A stretch of 64,000 nucleotides of DNA from Rosa chinensis (GCF_002994745.2 NC_037089.1:86328347-86392346), one strand, 5' to 3'. Counted from the first letter of the stretch, positions 44,676 to 58,617 are shown. Made by a program: numbers and translations. Notes: generated from the letters alone by a model not told the origin.

Positions 44676-47600
44676 CTCCCCCTTGTGTTGCCCAAACTCG
44701 GTGCTTCTCTCGTTGCCTCGTTAAAAACCTTGCCGAGTAACAAAAACCCAATGGGACAAAAATAACCTCGGTCGAAGGGGAAAAAGAGCACAACACACCC
44801 TTCACGATTCGAGACGAACATGTAAACATCTCCCCCTGATGTCTGCACCTCCCCCTGATGACTACGATCATGGGAGTTCAGATAATGTCCGCAAGCCAAT
44901 TCTTGCCACATGTTTCTCGAACGTGGAATTGGGCAATGACTTAGTAAACAAGTCTGCCTCACTGTCCTCAGATTGAACCTAGTTCACTTTGATCTCGAGG
45001 AGTGTCTGTTGTTGCTGATTATGCTTGGTGTTATCGCTTTTGATGTAGCCTTGCCTCATTTGTTCAAAACAAGTAGCATTATCCTAAATACTCGTAGGCT
45101 CGTCTGTGGTAGACTTCAAACCACAATTGTTCGAACATGCGTAATTATGGATCCAATCCATATACATTCACGAACCACTTCATGAAGAGTAATGATCTCT
45201 GCATTGTTCGAAGATATAGCGACTAGGGTCTATTATGTAGACCTCCAAGATGTCACGATCTTTTCCCATGGTGAACACTTAACCGGATTGGGAATGACCA
45301 TTGTGTGGGTCAAAGATATACCCAACATCAGCAAAACCTTCCAAAACACATGTCGTTTTGGGATGGGGATAGAGAACGCAGGCCAGCATTGGCGGCGTTT
45401 TTGGTGTATGATGGGTCCGAATCCATCATCTCTTTGTAGGGGTAGAACAAGCCCATATCAATCATCCATCACAAATGTCGAAAGATATCTTTTACACCAA
45501 TCCAATGGCGTCGCGTTGGCGCAGAGCTATATCTTAGCTAACAAGTTCATGGTAAATGAGATGTCCAGTCTTGTGCATTGAGTTAGGTACAATAATGCGC
45601 CTATTGTACTTAACTAGGGAATTTCTTCCCCTAGCCCATCTTCGTCATCATCCTTCAAACGAAGAGGATCCTTTTCAGGATCAAGACTACGGACGATCAT
45701 GGGGGTGCTTGAAGGCTTGACCTTGTCAAAATGCCTAAGCATCTATCGACACGATGCTCAAGTTCCAAACCGAGACATAATCGTGTTCTCCCAAAATCCT
45801 TCATCTCAAAACTCGGATTTCAAGTGTTCAACGGTTTCCCTTAACTCTTTAAGGGCTTCTAATGAAGATCATGTCCAACATGAACCACAATGGAATCCGA
45901 AACTTGTTATAGAAACGCGTGGGCATATCCCTTCCCAATCAAGTAGTCACTTTAGTGAGCGTTTCAACCTTATTGTAAACGCGCTCCGTGGTCTAGAGCC
46001 ACTTGACTTGGGTAAATGAAGTTCACCATGAAACTTCATGTATATTCTGTATCTAGATCCCTATAGAGATACGTAGTGACCACATTTGTAAGCTGCATGT
46101 TCAGTTATTTGGAAACTACCAAACTGACAGGGTAGTGGAGTGCAATGACATCCATTACCAGAGAATATGTCTCATCGTAGTCGATTCCATGGCGTTTTGT
46201 GAGAAGCCTTGACCATAAGGTAAGATTACCATATCTTTTTCTCATCACGCTTTCTAACGAAGACCCATTAGTCAACAGGTTTTATGTTAGGAGGTGTTGG
46301 CATCTCTAGCTCAAAAACCTTCCTCTTCGTTAGAGAATCCATCTTAACCTGGATCTCATCTTTCCATTTAGGCCAAAAACTCTCTACGTTGGTATTCATT
46401 CATCAACGGAGCGTGGTTGGATATCATCTGACTCAAAAACTCATGCGCAACAAAATACGCAACTACATCATCAATTCTGATGGAGTTTCTATCCCACGTC
46501 TCATGTACACTAGTGTAAGTTTCATAGAGCTCTATATTCTCAAGAACAGGTTTTGACGTTGAGGCGTCCCCCAACGATAACCATAACCCGGAAGATTCTC
46601 ATGAGACGGATTTTGAGTCTTGATGATCAAAGGATTGGAATGTGCCAAAGTATCCTTCGAACCCACGGGCCTCTCCAGGCATCCTAGCTGGGGCCATGGC
46701 CTGTAATGCCAAAGTGCCACTTTCTTTGGCATTGGCGCCATGCCTACCTCCGTGTAGGGTGGCGCTACGTCCTCTCGTAGGGACGTCCTTCCTTGCAGGC
46801 ATGTTTGCAGTATATTTGTGTGATCTCGTCACTTTAATAGGGATCAAGATGAGACATAGTGGGGACAGACTACGACAATTCATGTCGTTCCTATTGAACA
46901 TTCGTGTTCTTATCTCCCCCTAACGACGGGAAGACTGTCTCATCAAAGTGACAACCCACAAATCTAGCGGTAAAGAGATCGCCTTGCAAGGGCATTAAGT
47001 GGCGGACGATTGTTGGAGTCCCAAATCCAACGTAGTTTCCCATTCGTCAGTAAGGACCCATCATAGAGCGCTGTGGCGGCGCAATTGGCACATAAATGAC
47101 TCACTCAAATGTGCGTAAGTACAAAATACGTGTACCCAGTCACTAGCTGTAACGTAGAGGTACATTAAGTGGCGGTAGGTCGTAGACGAATTAGCATAGC
47201 TGCATGCGATATTGCATCACCCCAAGCTGATGTAAGAAGATTGGTGCGCATTACCAATGTTCGGACTACCATCGTAGTCGTGTCAGCGAGACCAATTGGG
47301 TGTGTACATGGGAATGTGATGTCCAACATCAAGCCCATTGCAATATCCATCGAAAGTCTTCGATGTAAACTCACTAGCATAGTCAAATCCAATTAACTGA
47401 ATAAGATGATTTGGGGAGTGAGCCCATTGTCATATGATATGTGCTAGGAGTGTAGCGTAAGCAATATTTATAGGTGGACAATGGCACAACACGTGACCAG
47501 CATGTTTGCGTGTCAACCAACATCATAAAATATTTAAGCGTCCGCAAGTTGGTTGAATCAATCCACAAAATCCCTACGGATTCTTTGTAAGAACAGAATG

Positions 47601-47993
47601 AGTATTGTCATATCCTTTGCATAGGACGGTCTCAGTCCTAATTTCCCTAAGGAACGAGCTTAGTAAAACGAGCGAGAGGCTTTAGAAGCAACCAATGAGA
47701 ATTTTGGTTAGGCCTGAGCGTCTGAAACGCTATTGTGAAGCAAGTTGGTGATTGCAGCATCACCTAGGGCGCCATCACCATAATGGACGCCATCCATGGA
47801 GTCATGGATAGGGACTACGCCAGCCCTAGGCTGGTGGTGGACGGAGGCGGTGCACTAGGCAGCAGCGTCGGTCACAGTTAGTCTAAGAATCAACTTTTGG
47901 TTCATGCTTCGTTTCGCTCGAGAGAAAAGATGTCCGTGTGAAGTCTTTTTGTAGACGGATCATCATATCATGACTAGGATGATCTATCCTGTC
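44458..47993 (-). mobile_element. Degenerate copia element A: 3' half
   Basis: From the 3' LTR rightwards lie heavily decayed RNase H, RT, linker and integrase sequence in minus orientation. Relics include a linker segment at 46530-46900 (NPSHENLPGYGYRWG) and the integrase C-terminal part at 47165-47396. The segment 46505-47993 is homologous to 47994-49437 of element B at clearly reduced identity. The 47880-47993 end matches the GAG-pre-integrase/integrase border of B. The element has no gag and no 5' LTR. Confidence 0.75.
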
Positions 47994-50447
47994 GTGACAA
48001 AGCCAAGGAGATCTCTCTATTCTCTAGAATTGGTTCTGTTATTGGAGCGTCCTCCAATGATGTCTCTTTGACATAACCATAATCCGGAATATTTTCATGA
48101 GATGGATTAATTGTATAGATGATTAATGGATTATTTTGTGCCAAACTCGCTTTCTTTCTTGGGCGAGAATCCATCGAACTTATGGGCCTCCCGTGCTTCC
48201 TGGCGGGAGCCGTGGGTCTAGCCACCATGTCACCCATATAGGGGACGTTGGCGCCATTCTCATGTACTCTTGAGATGTCATCAAGTCCTCTAGTGTTAGG
48301 GACATCAATCCTTGCAGGCACATTTGCAGCAGGTATATGTGATCTTGTCACTTTAGCGATATCAGAAAACGCATCAGGCATTGATTCTGCTACGTTCTGA
48401 AGATCGAGAATTCTTCGCACTTCTATTTCAGATTGTGCTGTTCGGGGATCAAGATGAGACAGAGTGGGGACAAACCACGACAATTCCTGTCTTTTCTGTT
48501 GAACATTACCGTTCATGTCTCCCCCCAATGACGGGAAGACTGTCTCATCAAAGTGACAATCCGCAAATCTTGAGGTAAATAGATCGCCTGTCAAGGGTTC
48601 TATATAGCGGATAATGGTGGGAGAGTCATACCCAGTATAAAGACCTAATCGTCTTTGAGGACCCATTTTGGTGCGCTGTGGCGGCGCAATTGGCACATAG
48701 ACTGCACACCCAAATATGCGTAAGTGTGAGACATAGGGCTCATACCCAGTTACCATCTGGGAGGCAGAAAATGGTTGGGTGGCAGTGGGCCTCAGACGAA
48801 TAAGCACAGCTGCGTGCAATATTGCATAGCCCCAAGCAGAAATAGGGAGATTGGTGCGCATAACCAATGCTCGAGCAACCATTTAAAGTCTTTTAATGGC
48901 AGCTTCTGCGAGACCATTTTGGGTATGTACATGAGGTACAGGGTGTTCAACCTCAATCCCAATGGACATGCAATAATCATCAAAAGTTTTTGATGTAAAC
49001 TCTCCAGCATTGTCAAGACGAATTGACTTAATAGGATGATCAGGGTGGTGAGCCCTTAATTTAATGATTTGTGTTAGGAGTTTAGCAAATGCAGCATTTC
49101 TCGTGGATAATAGCATGACATGTGACCAACGTGTCGATGCATCAACCAATACCATAAAATATCTAAATGGTCCGCAAGTTGGTTGAATAGGTCCACAAAT
49201 ATCACCTTGTATTCTTTGCAAGAATGGTATATTTTCTTTAGTGTCATTTGCATAGGATGGTCTTGATCCTACCTTTGCTAAAGAGCAAGCCTTGCAAAAC
49301 GAATGATATGAAGTAGTTCTTTCGACCAATCTTTGGTTCGTACTTCTTTTCGTTTTGAAGAATGGATGTCCGTGTGAAGTTTTTAATATACGGAGCATCA
49401 TATCTCGACCTGGGTGACCTAAACGGTCGTGCCAAAGTCTATATGTGTCAGAATCCCATAAATTTTCATTCATGACATGGTTGGATTCAATTACTCTGAT
49501 AGTGGTTGCATATAATCCACTAGAGCGGCACATAAGTTTCTCTAATACTCGTTTATTTCCATATTTATTAGAGATAATGCAAAGGAACTCTTGTCCATTC
49601 TCACAATGTGTTTCCACAAGAAAGTCATTGGCTCTTATATCTTTAAAACTCAATAGGGTTCTTCCAGCCCTAGGAGCATATAGAGCTTCAGTGATATTAA
49701 TATTCGTGCCATTTGGCAACAAGAATTGAGCTGGTCCTCGACCATGAATCAATTGTGATGATCCTGCCATCGTAGTTATTGAAGATCGACTAGGCGTCAT
49801 CCATAAAAATAATTGCCTATGTCGCAATATAGTATGTGTGGTGCCGCTATCAAGAAGGCATTCCATCTCCCCGGAAAACATACTGTAGAAGAATAAAGTT
49901 CGGAATATTAACACATGTCCATGACATTGAATGCGATACTTTATTGATAAGGAAAATAACCAATGATTACATCAAGGTTTCCAAAGTCTATTCCAAAATA
50001 TAATCAAACATATACAAATTGTAATTGCTCAATCCGTTTGGTAATTCCAATGAAATATGACCAGGAAAGTAGAGAGATGTTGGTGGAGCGAGGCTCGCTT
50101 AAATACCTTGATCTCAATTACTTTCCTAGACATCATACTTCATTGGGTACGCCACATGAGAAAGAGTCAATATAATTTGATTAGACATTTGCCATTATTG
50201 GAAAATAGAAAAGACTATTCTAATCAAAGTTTGCTGCATCCTCGTGCACTTGTTTAGCTTTGAAGTCTTCTATGGTGAGATTGACATCTTCACTCTCTTC
50301 ATTTTCGGCAAGGTTGGATTCTTGCTCCCTAAATTGCCTATACTCTTTGTAGCTTGCAGCTAGTTGAGTACTTGCATTGCATTGCTTGAACCAATGCTCG
50401 ATTGATCCGCACCGATGACACACGTCATTATGGTTGCCTCCTTTCAT
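47994..50447 (-). pseudogene. Copia element B pol: zinc knuckle, protease, integrase
   Basis: Minus-strand order: zinc knuckle CHRCGSIEHWFKQC (about 50400), protease CLLDSGTTHTILRH (about 49870), GAG-pre-integrase RLWHDRLGHPGRDMMLRIL, integrase (GDICGPIQPTCGPFRYFMVL, DNAGEFTSKTFDDYC), then after a stop at 48883 the integrase C-terminus (ILHAAVLIRLRPTATQPFS, HLRIFGCAVYVP) and linker to about 47994. The frame is interrupted between gag and protease and at 48883-48885. RT and RNase H are missing because the element ends in the linker and joins element A. Confidence 0.85.
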
Positions 50448-50802
50448 TGGAGGTGCAGTTTGTCCACGTTGTGGATATTCCCTAGGAGGGTTACTGCTAC
50501 TACCACGTCTTATGATGCGACCACCACGGCCTATATTGTTATCGTATCCACCTCTCCCATGTGTGGAGTTGCCACCACGTGTGGAGTTACCACCACGTGT
50601 GAAGTTGCCACTACGAGTGTCCGCTTTAAAGTTGCGGTTTCTCTCTTTATTGGGGAGGTTATATGGGCCCGTACGCCTTTCTTGTCCCCTGTTATATTGC
50701 TGTTTGCGCCCTCTTTTTGGTGCATTATAATTTGCCTCACGGACGCTCTTGGTTCCAATGGGCCTTGAATGATAATTCTTTACAAGGATGTTGTCGTGCT
50801 TT

Positions 50803-51369
50803 TCAGCTACCGATTTCAGCTACCGACAAAAGATTAATAAGCTCATTAAACCTTGTAATTCGTCCAGCATTGATTTCTGTGCGATATTGCTTTGATATCA
50901 CAATTGCTGAGACGGGAATGGTGGAGAGAGTCTTCTCAATTAGCTCTTCTTCTGTGAGAGGCTTTGCACAGAACCTCAACATGGCTTTGAGGCGAAGGGC
51001 TTCCGAGTTATATTCAGCAACAGACTTAAAGTCGGAGAAGCGTATATTATTCCACTGAACCTTCAAGTCAGGGAGGAGGGTATCTTGGATATTACCAAAA
51101 CGCTCTTCTAGCGCTACCCATAGCTCTCTTGCATCTTTGATTGACATGTACTCTAATCTGAGTGCTTTATCCATATGGCGCCGCATCAAGATAATAGCTT
51201 GTGCATGCTTTGTAGGTGTTCGTTGGAACACAAGGCCTGGATTAGGAGCTTGAATTATGGGCAATATTCCTCTTGAAGTGAGGTGGTTCTCAACGTCGGT
51301 TACCCAACTATGGTATTCCGAACCCGTTGAGTCAAGTATTTGAAAGTCGAGTCTAGGTTCATTCGACAT
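50803..51369 (-). pseudogene. Copia element B gag
   Basis: Begins MSNEPRLDFQILDSTGSEYH and continues through LMRRHMDKALRLEYMSIKDA to FNELINLLSVAEIGS, where the frame breaks. The downstream frame (50758 to 50220) carries the basic region and zinc knuckle. The ATG at 51367-51369 was chosen because the identical start occurs in the 37535 copy; the longer ORF upstream of it is leader sequence. Confidence 0.85.
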
Positions 51370-51639
51370 CCTTGGAATAAAAGAAGATATATTCGTTTCG
51401 GAGTTTAAACTTCCACGAAAGCTAAAATCAATAATATTTAGACCAAAACAATGATGTTTTGCGGACGCTCTTAGTCCGAATATTATGAACACTCTTAGTT
51501 CATGATTACGAACGCTCTTAGTTCGTTTAGCGTGAATTACTGTAATTCCTCTTTTAATTGTAAGTTCCTGAGAAAAAGAAAGAGAAGAAAATATGGAATA
51601 AAAACTCAAAAACGGGAACTTTTAGTAAATAATACCTTG

Positions 51640-52080
51640 AAATAATATTGCCGGAAAAAGGTGTTGAAAAATCGCCGGAAAAGTGTCTGAAAAGTCACCG
51701 GAAAAGTTGTCGGAAAGTCGCCGGAAAAGTGTCCGGAAAGTAGCCGGAAAGTTGTCGGAAAGTCGCCGGAAAAGTTGTCGGAAAGTTGCCGGAAAAGTCG
51801 CCGGAAAGTTGTGTCGACAGTTGCTCGGCAGCAGCTGCTAGGCAGGGGGTAGGTAGGGGGTAGGCAGGGCTGTCGGCAGCACTTCGGCAGGAGCTCGGCA
51901 GATGCTAGGCAGGGGGTAGGCAGGGCTGTCGGCAGCACTTCGGCAGCAGCTCGGCAGCAGCTCGGCAGATGCTAGGCAGGGCTGTCGGCAGCACTTCGGC
52001 AGGAGCTCGGCAGCGGTTCAGAACTTCCGGCAGCTGGTTCGGGCGGTTTCTGGCCGGTTCTGGGGGTTCTGAAACCGGTT
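51640..52080. repeat. GC-rich minisatellites in the copia B leader
   Basis: Two different short tandem repeats lie back to back: a GCCGGAAAAGT(G/T)TCGGAAAG type at 51650-51815 and a GGCAGCACTTCGGCAG plus GAGCTCGGCAG type at 51815-52010. Both lie between the 5' LTR and gag. Confidence 0.85.
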
Positions 52081-52252
52081 CTGGGCTTCTTGAATCAAGG
52101 GCTTTGATATGATCAAGTGTGTTTATTCATCTCTGGGCTTTGAATCAAGGGCTTTGAAAAAAAAAAAATTGACTTCGATCGGATTATGAAGTACCTCTTC
52201 TCTTTTCAACTTCGATCCTAATTCTAGAGCAATTTCTTGCTGATCGATAACG

Positions 52253-52578
52253 TGTTTAAGGACAAGTATAAAATGAGACACACAGAGAGAGAGAGTAATC
52301 CTTAGAGAGAATGGAGTTTTCAAGTGTGTTTATTCATCTCATTCAAGGAGGTATTTATAGGAATACAATTGACATGCGAGATGCTTAAAGAATGATACAA
52401 CTTGGATGACAGCTCCATTTCTAGCTTTCTCATGTGGCATTGTGGCTGTGATGATAGAGATAACCATGCTTGTTCCCCTTTGACATAAAGCTTATCATAC
52501 AAGTCACTATACCTATCTTTACACTTAAGCATCCCTCTTTATACATGAGATAGACATATAAACATATATACTACAACA
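52253..52578 (-). repeat. 5' LTR of copia element B (326 bp)
   Basis: On the minus strand it starts TGTTGTAGTATATATG and ends TGTCCTTAAACA. TATAAATACC at about 52353-52362 fits a TATA box. It is followed by the primer-site-like sequence. It does not resemble the 44458-44675 LTR, nor the 36305 LTR beyond the terminal TGTTG. Confidence 0.8.
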
Positions 52579-55500
52579 TCAGCCTTATTCTCCATAGATT
52601 TTAGTCTAGGTCTTCTTGGATTGATGAATTTTTTTCTCTTCTTAAAAAAGAAAAACTGTTGAGGCGTTCCCTATAAAGGGCCGCACATACAAAGCATATA
52701 TATAATATATCTCAAATTTACACCCCAAACTCAGCTATTAGTGACGATTGAACACAAAATTTCTGTTGCTTAATCACAAAGCCCACATAAAAGAGTTACT
52801 CAAAGCCTTCTAATCCTGTTACTTTTTCGTGCATCCTATACCAATTTTTATTTTTATTTTTTCAGATGTCATTGATAATTCCGTTCTACTAGTTGACAAT
52901 GCCTGGGGAGCCATTTTTAAAGTTTGCAATGATGGGAAATTCACCAAGTCATTGCCGTAGAGGGAGAAAGTTGAGCTCAGCCACATTTATAGGGAGCGCA
53001 CAATATGATTGTGGGGTTTGAAATTGAGAGTTCAAATTAGTCATACGACATCCTAAAGACCTGAAGTACAAGTTATATCAACAAAGCAAGACTCCCTACA
53101 AAACAATAACTAAATTGCAACAGCTTTCTGCATATCCCTAACCAACTTTAATTAGATCAGAAGCTTGTCTTTTCTGTCTTTCCATGGTACTGTGCTTTCA
53201 AAAATCACACACAGCCACAAGTGGCACCAGAGGCTTTCTATATATGGCTATATATCCAAGTTGCAAGATCACTTGGATTCAAAACCGAAATGGAGCTTGC
53301 ATGAATCAATGGAACTGGCATTTGCATGTTTCCGCACAAACAGCACACTCACCTGCCCCTCCAGCAACATGGCTCAAGCAGTGATTGATTCGATCTGTCA
53401 TTCATACCATCCTGCAACCAGAGACCTCATCATCTTAGAATGAAAGCACAATGTGGTCTTAGAAAGCAATAACCACAATTATCTTGATTATTAGTTCACT
53501 GATCAGTACTTGAGCAAGAGAAAGAAACATATTAGGCATAAGCTATCTTATTTGGGGAACTTGCGATCCTGATCCTATACCTATATACATGTCTGTGTTT
53601 GAGTGTGTGTATATCAACAAGTTTCTAAAACCAGAAGAAATACATTTCTGTTTAGTAAACTTAGTTAAGTGCCAATAAAGCAAAGATTCAGAACCTTAGG
53701 ACAAGAAAAAAAAAATTACTGCAGTCTATTGGGCACCTCCACACATGAAATCACATATACATGGATTGTAGAGCTCCGCTTTCTTGCTAGCATTGGTGAT
53801 GATTGACCGGCATCGACAAAAGAACAAAATAGTCGAAGATTCTATTTTGCTTCATTTTTCTTTTGATTTCCGTGACTCCGCTTTTTTACTACCAAAAATA
53901 TATATAAATGGATTAATCACATATTAATTGACTTAGGGATTAGCTTATTTTTAGTGTTTTAGATACAATTACATGCATAGAAATGCATGTAATCAGATGT
54001 CATGCTAGCAATGTACAAGGTAATGTACGTGGTATAATGATAATGCCCATGCCTCTGATAATGTTGTTGCTATGGATGAAGCAATTGATGATGGGGTTGA
54101 TTTTTGATGTTATTTCTTATAAGGGGTTTTGGATTCATGTTCTTCTACACACCGACGATGCAAGTGACTCAAGATTTATAAGATGATCTCAACCCTTAAT
54201 ATTTATTGTTTGAGCCCAAAAGTAATTTTGGCGAAATCCTTTAGTGGGTCTGAGCCAGTGGGCCGATACCTGCGGCCCAAAAATGAGACTACACGGGTTT
54301 GGGTTATGGTGTTGCTCATCCCGTGTTTCATAAGGAGATATCACCCTTAATTGCATAGAGATATGAGCGCTCGTGAAGGCGCGAAGATATATTTGCAATT
54401 AATAGGTGCGTATCCTACTGCTCGCATCTAGGATTCTAAGAGGCAAGTGATCTTTGCCTATATTCTAGCGACGACAGAAGCGGATAGTTATCGTTCACAA
54501 TAATATCAATACTATTAAGAGTTTTGATTTAGTTCAAGGCCAATAACTGTGGCCTAAAATATAGTATTCCATTCATGTTAGGAAAGTGAATCTACAATAG
54601 CCTATATATAGAGGCTAAAGACGATACAGAAATGACCCTTTTTTCTCTCTCAACAATCGATCCCAGCGATTACAAAGCCTCCCCGGAGCAAACCCTCAAC
54701 CTTGTTGAAACCCGGTGACCGCCCGCCAGTCCTAGTCTCCTCGCGAGCCGACTGTCAGCTTCACCAGATCAACTCGGCGACCGTACTTCCAGTCCCAGTC
54801 TCCTCAGGACCCGACTGTGAGTACAACCGCCACTGTTACTTCCAGCGAAGCAAGGGTAACGCCCTCGCAACCCAGCGAAGCTAAAGTCACGCTTTAGCAA
54901 ACCTGTGCTTCTCTCAACTTCCCAGTGATTGCTCTGCTCAACCTTCAAGTTGAGTATCGATACGGTGAACGAAAAGAGACCACAACCAAAGCCCTTACCC
55001 GCGTAAGGCAAAGAAGTCATTTTCCGAAAGGCAAGAAAAGAACCCAGTGACGAGGTTGGTGCTCTCCTCGTCCACAGCGCTTGAAGAAGAAGTCAGGTCA
55101 CGGGACTCCCCAACGACTGCACCCCGCGGTGCTGGCACGCCTGCGCAACCACTCGCCCAAAAGAGACTGTTTGCACACCAGCTGATTTTGGAGCCAAACA
55201 TTTATAATTAATTTTTTTAATAACAAAAAAAGTTATCTGATGTGATCCAACCATTAATTCAATGTTGAACCACATCCCAGTTGGCAATTTACTATTTCCC
55301 TACTACACTAGTGTTTGGAAAGGCTTATGAGAAGAAGAGTTTCAACTTTCAACTTATGGTAAGTTATCTTGTGCCAGATCATAGGACATATTAATCGTTG
55401 GCATAAACAAGTAGGGAGCCTATAACTCTTAAGGGTCTCTTGCATGGTTTGAAATAGCTCCAGAAGATGGTGCAAGTGTTAAGAGTTGTATAGTGGTGAC

Positions 55501-56758
55501 TTTGGGTTCGCAACTACCTCATAATCGTTTTTCTGGATTGTTTGAACCTAGACACTGGCAAATCCTGACAATGGTTTTCTGGATTGTATGAACCTAGGAT
55601 TGTACAAATAATTATAAGGGTATAAATATGTTTCCTAGATAGTTCGGATAATTATGTTTTATGGTTAATGTACTTATCCATTGTATGTTAATATGAACTT
55701 GCGTAGAAGTAAGAGAGAACCAGACGAATAAGTCTGTTTTGTCCGTGTGACTTCACAAATGTACGCAAGTGTGACTGTCGTTTCTCTGTCTACACATTAA
55801 AATGCATGTGTTTGCGATGATCTACACATACGTCTTGTGCCACCGGTGACCTTGGCTTTTTACAGAATCCCCATCCTGTGCCGTAGGAGTTGTAGCTCGG
55901 TGGTCCACCGTATATGCATATTGGACGAACCACAAGTGACAGTTGTAAGCACCATCACTAATTCCCAAATTTCCATTGGTTTTTCGTTCGAAATTAATAG
56001 AAGATTGAAGATTTTATCATGACTGGACTACATCGACGTGCATATGGACGAACTCGATCCATAACTATGACGATCTTGGATCGATATTCATCCAAACTCC
56101 AGAATCAAACCATCAGCATCAATAACACTCGCAGTTAACAAATGATCCTCATGCAATATTATATGCCCACATAGATCGATGTCTCAAATTTTTAACACTT
56201 CAAACTCAGCAATAGCCCTATATTTCTCAAAAGAATTGCACTCGCTTGAAATCAAACCCCTTTATCACATTTTTGGTGTCTCAAAGCTGCCACAGAAATG
56301 CCTCTTCTAATTTGCTAACTAGAACGACGATTTTCTTTTCATATTAATTAGGTGGAAGCTTTTCAATAGGAATAATTCTTTTAAAATTGAAAAACTAGGA
56401 ACTTTTATACCTTTAACATTTACAATTTGACAAACTAAATGAAAGTACGACTCTTCTCGAGATAATAATCAAATGTACTTGTCTTCATTAATTGTCTCAT
56501 TGAGATCATCAACTGATGTAGAAGTATACCAAAACCTTGTGAAAGTTGGCTTTCATTTATATCTTCTTGGATTGAGTGACACCAGATAATCTCAACAGCT
56601 CTATCAGTACCACATCCTCAAGCTTGTCATTATCCCTGTGCACTGGCTATTGCCCACGCGTACGAAACACCATATTCTCATTAACTTACAGCTAATCTTA
56701 CCAAATAATCCATATCTGACTATCTGCACCGAGTCACCTCCACAACTCGTCACCCAAT
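52579..56758. other. Intergenic DNA with dispersed repeat copies
   Basis: No convincing gene. 53190-53295 has a diverged second copy at 59747-59846 (GGCTTTCTATATATGGCTAT against GGCTTTCAATATATGGCTAT). 54580-55180 is LTR-like and has a diverged relative at 60470-60870. 53983-54186 and 53165-53443 are chance ORFs. 55200-56700 shows nothing distinct. Confidence 0.5.
54580..55180 (+). mobile_element. Probable solo LTR fragment, family shared with 60470-60870
   Basis: It has a TATA box (CCTATATATAGAGG, about 54601) followed by a C-rich leader with ATTACAAAGCCTCCC and, near the end, GTGACGAGGTTGGTGCTCTC. The same order of motifs in more decayed form is found at 60470-60870, also on the plus strand. 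No coding region or defined ends could be seen. LTR identity is inferred from the TATA, leader and repeat status. Confidence 0.5.
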
Positions 56759-58617
56759 ATGCCCGAGTCAAACAACCATAACTCACCTTCCCCTTCAACT
56801 CACGCTAGTAGAAGATCATCGTCATCTTCATCATGGCCTTTGAACTTTCTCTTCTTGTCAATACTGGTTCCTGTGGCGGCAGCTCTGCTAATCCTCTACC
56901 AGCTCGACTCGTTCGATCCGGCTCCTCTGCCGCTTCACGAGTTAAGCCACCGAATCACAGCTGCCCCAGCGCGTAATGCTCACATGCTTAAAGGGTCGGA
57001 GTTTATAGGTGTTGGGGCTTTAATGGCGCCGGAAGACATTGCTTATGATTCAAAGTCGGGACTCATTTACACGGGCTGTGCGGACGGGTGGGTCAAGCGA
57101 GTCACGTTGAACGAGTCGGCTGCTGACTCGGTGGTTGAGAACTGGGTTAACACCGGCGGGAGACCACTCGGACTCGCTCACGGTCATGACGGTCAGATCT
57201 TGGTCGCGGATACAGAGAAGGTCAGCGTCACTAATTGTCGCCAATATATAGTTAGGGTTAGGACCGTTAGGTGACGACCATATTGGTATATGAGCAAATT
57301 ATGGCATACTGTATATTGGTTTTTCAATCTAAACAACGAAAATGAGGTAGTGTATCATGGTGAGATCGAAGTGGTAAATGAGCAAGTTTATGGCATACTG
57401 TATATTGCTTCTTCAATGTACTTCATAGACATGGACTGATAATGGTGATGTCTTTGTGATTATCGGTGAAACTGGGCTCTTTGTAGTATAGGTTGTTTCA
57501 TGAGTTTCCATGTTTGTATTATATACGCTAGTTGCTTATATTTAATATAGTTTCTCATTTTAATTAAAAAAATGTGGGAACATATATAAATCAGGGACTA
57601 CTGAGTATAACTGAGGATGGAGAAGTGGAGCTGTTGACTGATGAGGCTGACGGTGTGAAATTCAAGCTTACAGATGCTGTGGATGTAGCAAAAGATGGCA
57701 TGATTTACTTCACAGATGCTTCGTATGTGTACAGCTTAAAAGACTGCATCTTGGACATTCTGGAGGGCAAACCCCATGGTAGATTACTCAGCTACGATCC
57801 AACTATGAAAGAGACCAAAGTGCTAGTCCCCGACCTCTACTTTGCTAATGGAGTTGCAGTCTCTCCGGATCAGAATTTTGTGATCTTCTGTGAAAGTGTC
57901 ATGTATAATGTTCTCTGGAACCGTACCCTCATCTGAAGTGTTTGGAGTACTTCTGCTTTTGTTGATAGGGACAAAGTTTTTGACCGTGATAAATGGTTGA
58001 TATTGCAGGAGAAGATGTAAAAAGTACTACCTGCAAGGCGAGAAGAAAGGAAACGTAGAGAACTTCATTGACAACTTGCCGGGCACCCCTGATAATATTC
58101 GATATGATGGAGAAGGCCATTACTGGATTGCATTTGCTACGGTAATTCATTTTCTTTCTCTTCTAAGTTCTAAACAACGAGAGGATTGTGAAAGCTTCTT
58201 GCTAATTTGGAGAGCAATTGTGCAAATAACACCAACCCTAAAGGATCGTTTCGATTGTTGTGCTGTTATGAATGAAACAAGGAAGCATCTTATTTATAGT
58301 TCATTGACTTTTTTTTTTTTTGGCCGAATTGGCAGGAGATTACAGATTCTTGGAATCTAGCACTTAGGTACCCTTTTATTCGAAAATGGCTGGCAATCAT
58401 GGAGAAGTATACAGCAGGAAGACTACATATGGAGAAAAATTCTGGTGTAATGGCTGTTAATTTGGAAGGGGAACCTATTGCCCACTATTTTGATCCAGGG
58501 TTATCAGCCGTTTCAAGTGGGATCAAGATCGGAAATTACCTATACTGCGGTTCACTTTTCTATCCATACATTATCCGCTTCGATCTGGAACGAAATCCTG
58601 CACATGCCGCTACATGA
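56759..58617 (+). CDS. Strictosidine-synthase-like protein (SSL4-7/APMAP type)
   Basis: Four exons: 56759-57220, 57595-57902, 58009-58141 and 58336-58617, total 1,185 nt, 394 aa, all in frame. The N-terminus is Ser-rich and followed by one transmembrane anchor ([20 protein letters not shown], about residues 28-47). Then comes the six-bladed beta-propeller: GADG-like [85 protein letters not shown] and [20 protein letters not shown]. The match is to plant SSL proteins rather than true strictosidine synthase, so Pictet-Spengler activity should not be assumed; hydrolase-like or defence-linked roles are suggested for the family. The start ATG begins the only frame carrying the anchor. All exons are intact. 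Confidence 0.93.

Larger units (their letters stand above)
47994..52578 (-). mobile_element. Copia element B: 5' half
   Basis: 5' LTR at 52253-52578, primer-site-like CGTTATCGATCAGC just inside it, a GC-rich minisatellite leader, gag at 51369-50803, then protease and integrase. It stops at about 47994 where element A begins. It belongs to the same family as the gag fragment at 36305-37936, as shown by the matching leader before gag and the gag itself. Confidence 0.82.

Noticed and set aside
53165..53443. 92-codon ORF MSFLSFHG...
   Set aside because: Overlaps a dispersed repeat whose second copy at 59.75 kb does not preserve the frame.
54702..55201. Short ORFs on both strands
   Set aside because: Lie in an LTR-like leader repeated at 60.5 kb; no conserved motif.
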